6,319 nt of DNA from an uncultured Flavobacteriaceae bacterium. GTDB lineage: Bacteria; Bacteroidota; Bacteroidia; Flavobacteriales; Flavobacteriaceae. The notes beneath the pieces are model-generated. The model saw only the letters and a program-made list of their open reading frames with translations. It was not told where the DNA came from and made no database searches. The translations under genes and the position numbers were made by a program. Positions 4,313 to 6,319 of this stretch are shown in pieces. The DNA is taken from positions 1-6,319 of the forward strand of contig CAJWNW010000094.1 in NCBI GenBank assembly GCA_913044085.1, given 5' to 3'. The first letter of the stretch is position 1; every line of letters begins with the position of its first letter.

Positions 4313-6319
4313 TTAACTTTCTTCTTTGGGTTTACTATTGTCGCTCTTTATTGAAATACTTAAAGACAAATCTTCTTTTTTTAAATCCATGGCAATCACA
4401 TCTCCTTCTTGAATATTGGACTTAATGATTTGTTCTGCAATGGCATCTTCAACATATTTTTGAAGCGCTCTTTTGAGAGGTCTTGCGCCATATTGCTTGT
4501 CAAATCCTTTATCAGCAATAAAGTTTTTTGCTTTCTTGCTGAGTTTTAATTTGAAGCCAAGATCAGATATTCGTTCGAGTAACTTTGACAACTCAATGTC
4601 AATTATTTTGTCGATATGCGCTCTTTCTAAATTATTAAAAACTACTACATCATCGATTCGATTTAAAAATTCTGGGGCAAAGGCTTTTTTGAGTGCATTT
4701 TCGATAATACCTCTTGCATTGGCATTTTCTTGTTCTCTTTGGGCCGACGTTCCAAAACCTACACCTGTTCCAAAATCTTTTAATTTTCTGGCACCCACGT
4801 TTGATGTCATGATAATAATTGTATTGCTAAAATCAATTTTTCGACCTAAGCTGTCAGTTAAAAATCCATCGTCTAAAACTTGTAATAACATATTAAAAAC
4901 ATCGGGGTGTGCTTTTTCAATTTCATCAAGGAGTATGACTGCATAAGGTTTTCGCCTCACTTTTTCTGTCAGTTGTCCACCTTCTTCATAACCAACATAT
5001 CCAGGTGGTGCTCCAACCAATCTAGAAACTGCAAATTTTTCCATGTATTCGCTCATGTCAATACGAATAAGTGAATCACTGCTATCAAAGAGTTCGCTAG
5101 CTAAAACTTTTGCGAGCTGTGTTTTGCCTACACCAGTTTGTCCTAAAAATATAAAAGACCCGATAGGCTTATTTGGGTCTTTTAGTCCCGCACGGTTTCT
5201 TTGAATGGCTTTTACAACCTTAGATACAGCTTCGTCTTGACCAATGACTTTACCACTTATAAGTTTAGGTAAGACTGAAAGCTTATTACCCTCTGTTTGC
5301 GCAATTCGATTTACGGGAACACCAGTCATCATTGAGACAACTTCAGCCACATTTTCTTCTGTGACAATTTCTCTATTGAGTTTAGATTCTGCCTCCCAAT
5401 TTATTTGAGCATCGGAAAGGCTTTTTTCAAGCCGTTTTTCATCGTCTCTTAGTTTTGCAGCCTCTTCATATTTTTGTTTTTTGACTACTGAATTTTTGGT
5501 CGCTCTGACCGCTTCTAATTTTGCTTCAAGTTCCACAATTTGAGCTGGAACGTCAATGTTTGTTATATGTACTCTAGATCCTGCTTCGTCCAAAGCATCA
5601 ATGGCCTTATCTGGGAGAAAACGATCTGACATGTATCGGCTTGTCAGTTTTACACAAGCGAGAATAGCCTCATCAGTATAATCCACGTTGTGATGTTCTT
5701 CATATTTATTTTTGATATTATTCAGAATTTCAATTGTTTCATCATTTGAAGTTGGCTCAATAATGACCTTTTGAAAACGACGTTCTAGGGCGCCATCTTT
5801 TTCTATGTGTTGTCGGTATTCATCAAGTGTAGTAGCGCCCACACATTGAATTTCACCTCTTGCAAGCGCAGGTTTGAACATATTGGATGCGTCCAGACTT
5901 CCCGTAGCCCCTCCGGCCCCTACGATTGTATGAATTTCATCAATAAATAGGATAACATCGTTATTTTTTTCAAGTTCATTCATGACCGCTTTCATGCGCT
6001 CTTCAAATTGGCCACGGTATTTTGTACCAGCCACTAAGCTTGCTAAGTCTAGGGTTACAACGCGTTTATTGAACAAAACTCTAGAAACTTTCCGCTGAAC
6101 AATTCTATTAGCCAGGCCCTCTGCAATGGCAGATTTGCCAACCCCTGGTTCACCAATTAAAAGCGGGTTGTTTTTTTTTCTTCTACTGAGGATTTGTGAA
6201 ACTCTTTGGATTTCTTTCTCTCTTCCCACCACTGGATCGAGCTTACCCTCTTGAGCCATAACTGTTAAATCACGACCAAAATTATCTAAAACAGGGGTTT
6301 TTGATTTTTTATTTGTCTT
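4313..6319 (-). CDS. clpC: ATP-dependent Clp protease ATP-binding subunit ClpC (N-terminus cut off by window edge)
   Basis: The frame is open to the right edge, giving the last 668 residues. The Met at 6259 is internal: the 20 codons before it continue the conserved linker (TPVLDNFGRDLT). The N-terminal Clp_N repeats lie outside. ClpC is a hexameric AAA+ unfoldase that threads proteins into the ClpP peptidase. AAA domain 1 has Walker A GEPGVGKS (56-63), pore loop KYRG (100-103), Walker B ILFIDE (123-128) and arginine fingers in ALERRF (177-182). A UVR-type segment, QKYEEAAKLRDDEKRLEK, follows at 282-299. Domain 2 has Walker A GQTGVGKT (393-400), pore loop GYVG (440-443), Walker B VILLDE (461-466), NRID and sensor-2 GARPLKRA (611-618). 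A VGF tripeptide at 520-522 matches the ClpP-docking loop. The UVR segment, VGF loop and lack of the long ClpB middle coiled coil separate it from ClpB. A run of nine A lies just before the first Walker A. Confidence 0.96.
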   Translation of the reverse strand, partial: KTNKKSKTPVLDNFGRDLTVMAQEGKLDPVVGREKEIQRVSQILSRRKKNNPLLIGEPGVGKSAIAEGLANRIVQRKVSRVLFNKRVVTLDLASLVAGTKYRGQFEERMKAVMNELEKNNDVILFIDEIHTIVGAGGATGSLDASNMFKPALARGEIQCVGATTLDEYRQHIEKDGALERRFQKVIIEPTSNDETIEILNNIKNKYEEHHNVDYTDEAILACVKLTSRYMSDRFLPDKAIDALDEAGSRVHITNIDVPAQIVELEAKLEAVRATKNSVVKKQKYEEAAKLRDDEKRLEKSLSDAQINWEAESKLNREIVTEENVAEVVSMMTGVPVNRIAQTEGNKLSVLPKLISGKVIGQDEAVSKVVKAIQRNRAGLKDPNKPIGSFIFLGQTGVGKTQLAKVLASELFDSSDSLIRIDMSEYMEKFAVSRLVGAPPGYVGYEEGGQLTEKVRRKPYAVILLDEIEKAHPDVFNMLLQVLDDGFLTDSLGRKIDFSNTIIIMTSNVGARKLKDFGTGVGFGTSAQREQENANARGIIENALKKAFAPEFLNRIDDVVVFNNLERAHIDKIIDIELSKLLERISDLGFKLKLSKKAKNFIADKGFDKQYGARPLKRALQKYVEDAIAEQIIKSNIQEGDVIAMDLKKEDLSLSISIKSDNSKPKEES

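Noticed and set aside
4307..4320. AAAGTTTTAACTTT inverted repeat at the hutH/clpC junction as a terminator
   Set aside because: The stem is at most 5-6 weak A/T-rich pairs with a very small loop, it overlaps the clpC stop, and no clean T-run follows on either strand.
4473..4946. Plus-strand open frame of 157 codons
   Set aside because: Lies antisense inside the highly conserved second AAA domain of clpC; its serine- and leucine-rich composition is typical of a reverse-strand shadow.
4313..6319. Possibility that the AAA+ gene is clpB rather than clpC
   Set aside because: It has a short UVR-type linker instead of the long ClpB middle coiled coil, and a VGF loop expected only in ClpP-binding unfoldases.
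1..6319. Mobile element, CRISPR array, phage or defence island
   Set aside because: No transposase, integrase, direct-repeat array or toxin-antitoxin-like pair is visible; all genes are conserved chromosomal types with similar base composition.

Overview
The window looks like a piece of core chromosome from a Bacteroidota bacterium, most likely of the family Flavobacteriaceae. The DNA is AT-rich and has no Shine-Dalgarno-like sequences before the starts. It encodes a DUF5686 outer-membrane-type protein with a carboxypeptidase-regulatory-like N-terminus, a family typical of this phylum. The other proteins also read like flavobacterial homologues. The genus cannot be named from this stretch.

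Layout, left to right. Positions 1-1691 (minus strand) hold smpB followed 9 bp later by a DUF5686 gene that runs off the left edge; the two are probably co-transcribed. A 142-bp divergent spacer (1692-1833) with one imperfect hairpin separates smpB from a plus-strand brxC/ytxJ-type bacilliredoxin gene (1834-2208). The brxC stop overlaps tail-to-tail with a minus-strand DUF6314-like gene (2203-2643). A second divergent spacer (2644-2772) carries several inverted repeats and leads to a complete histidine ammonia-lyase gene, hutH (2773-4284, plus strand). It ends 28 bp from the stop of a minus-strand clpC gene, which runs off the right edge and lacks its N-terminal Clp_N domain here.

The genes are single-copy housekeeping or metabolic functions, not one pathway. 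smpB (tmRNA ribosome rescue) and clpC (AAA+ unfoldase that normally feeds ClpP) both belong to protein quality control. brxC points to bacillithiol-based thiol redox control. hutH starts histidine degradation to urocanate, but no other hut gene is in the window. There is no gap of 300 bp or more without a gene, and I see no tRNA, rRNA, insertion sequence, CRISPR array, phage gene or defence system.

I did not find a convincing new biological system. The observations most worth a second look are the cluster of dyads in the hutH leader, the brxC homologue as a marker of bacillithiol chemistry, a nine-A tract just before the first Walker A motif of clpC, and the overlapping convergent 3' ends of brxC and the DUF6314-like gene.
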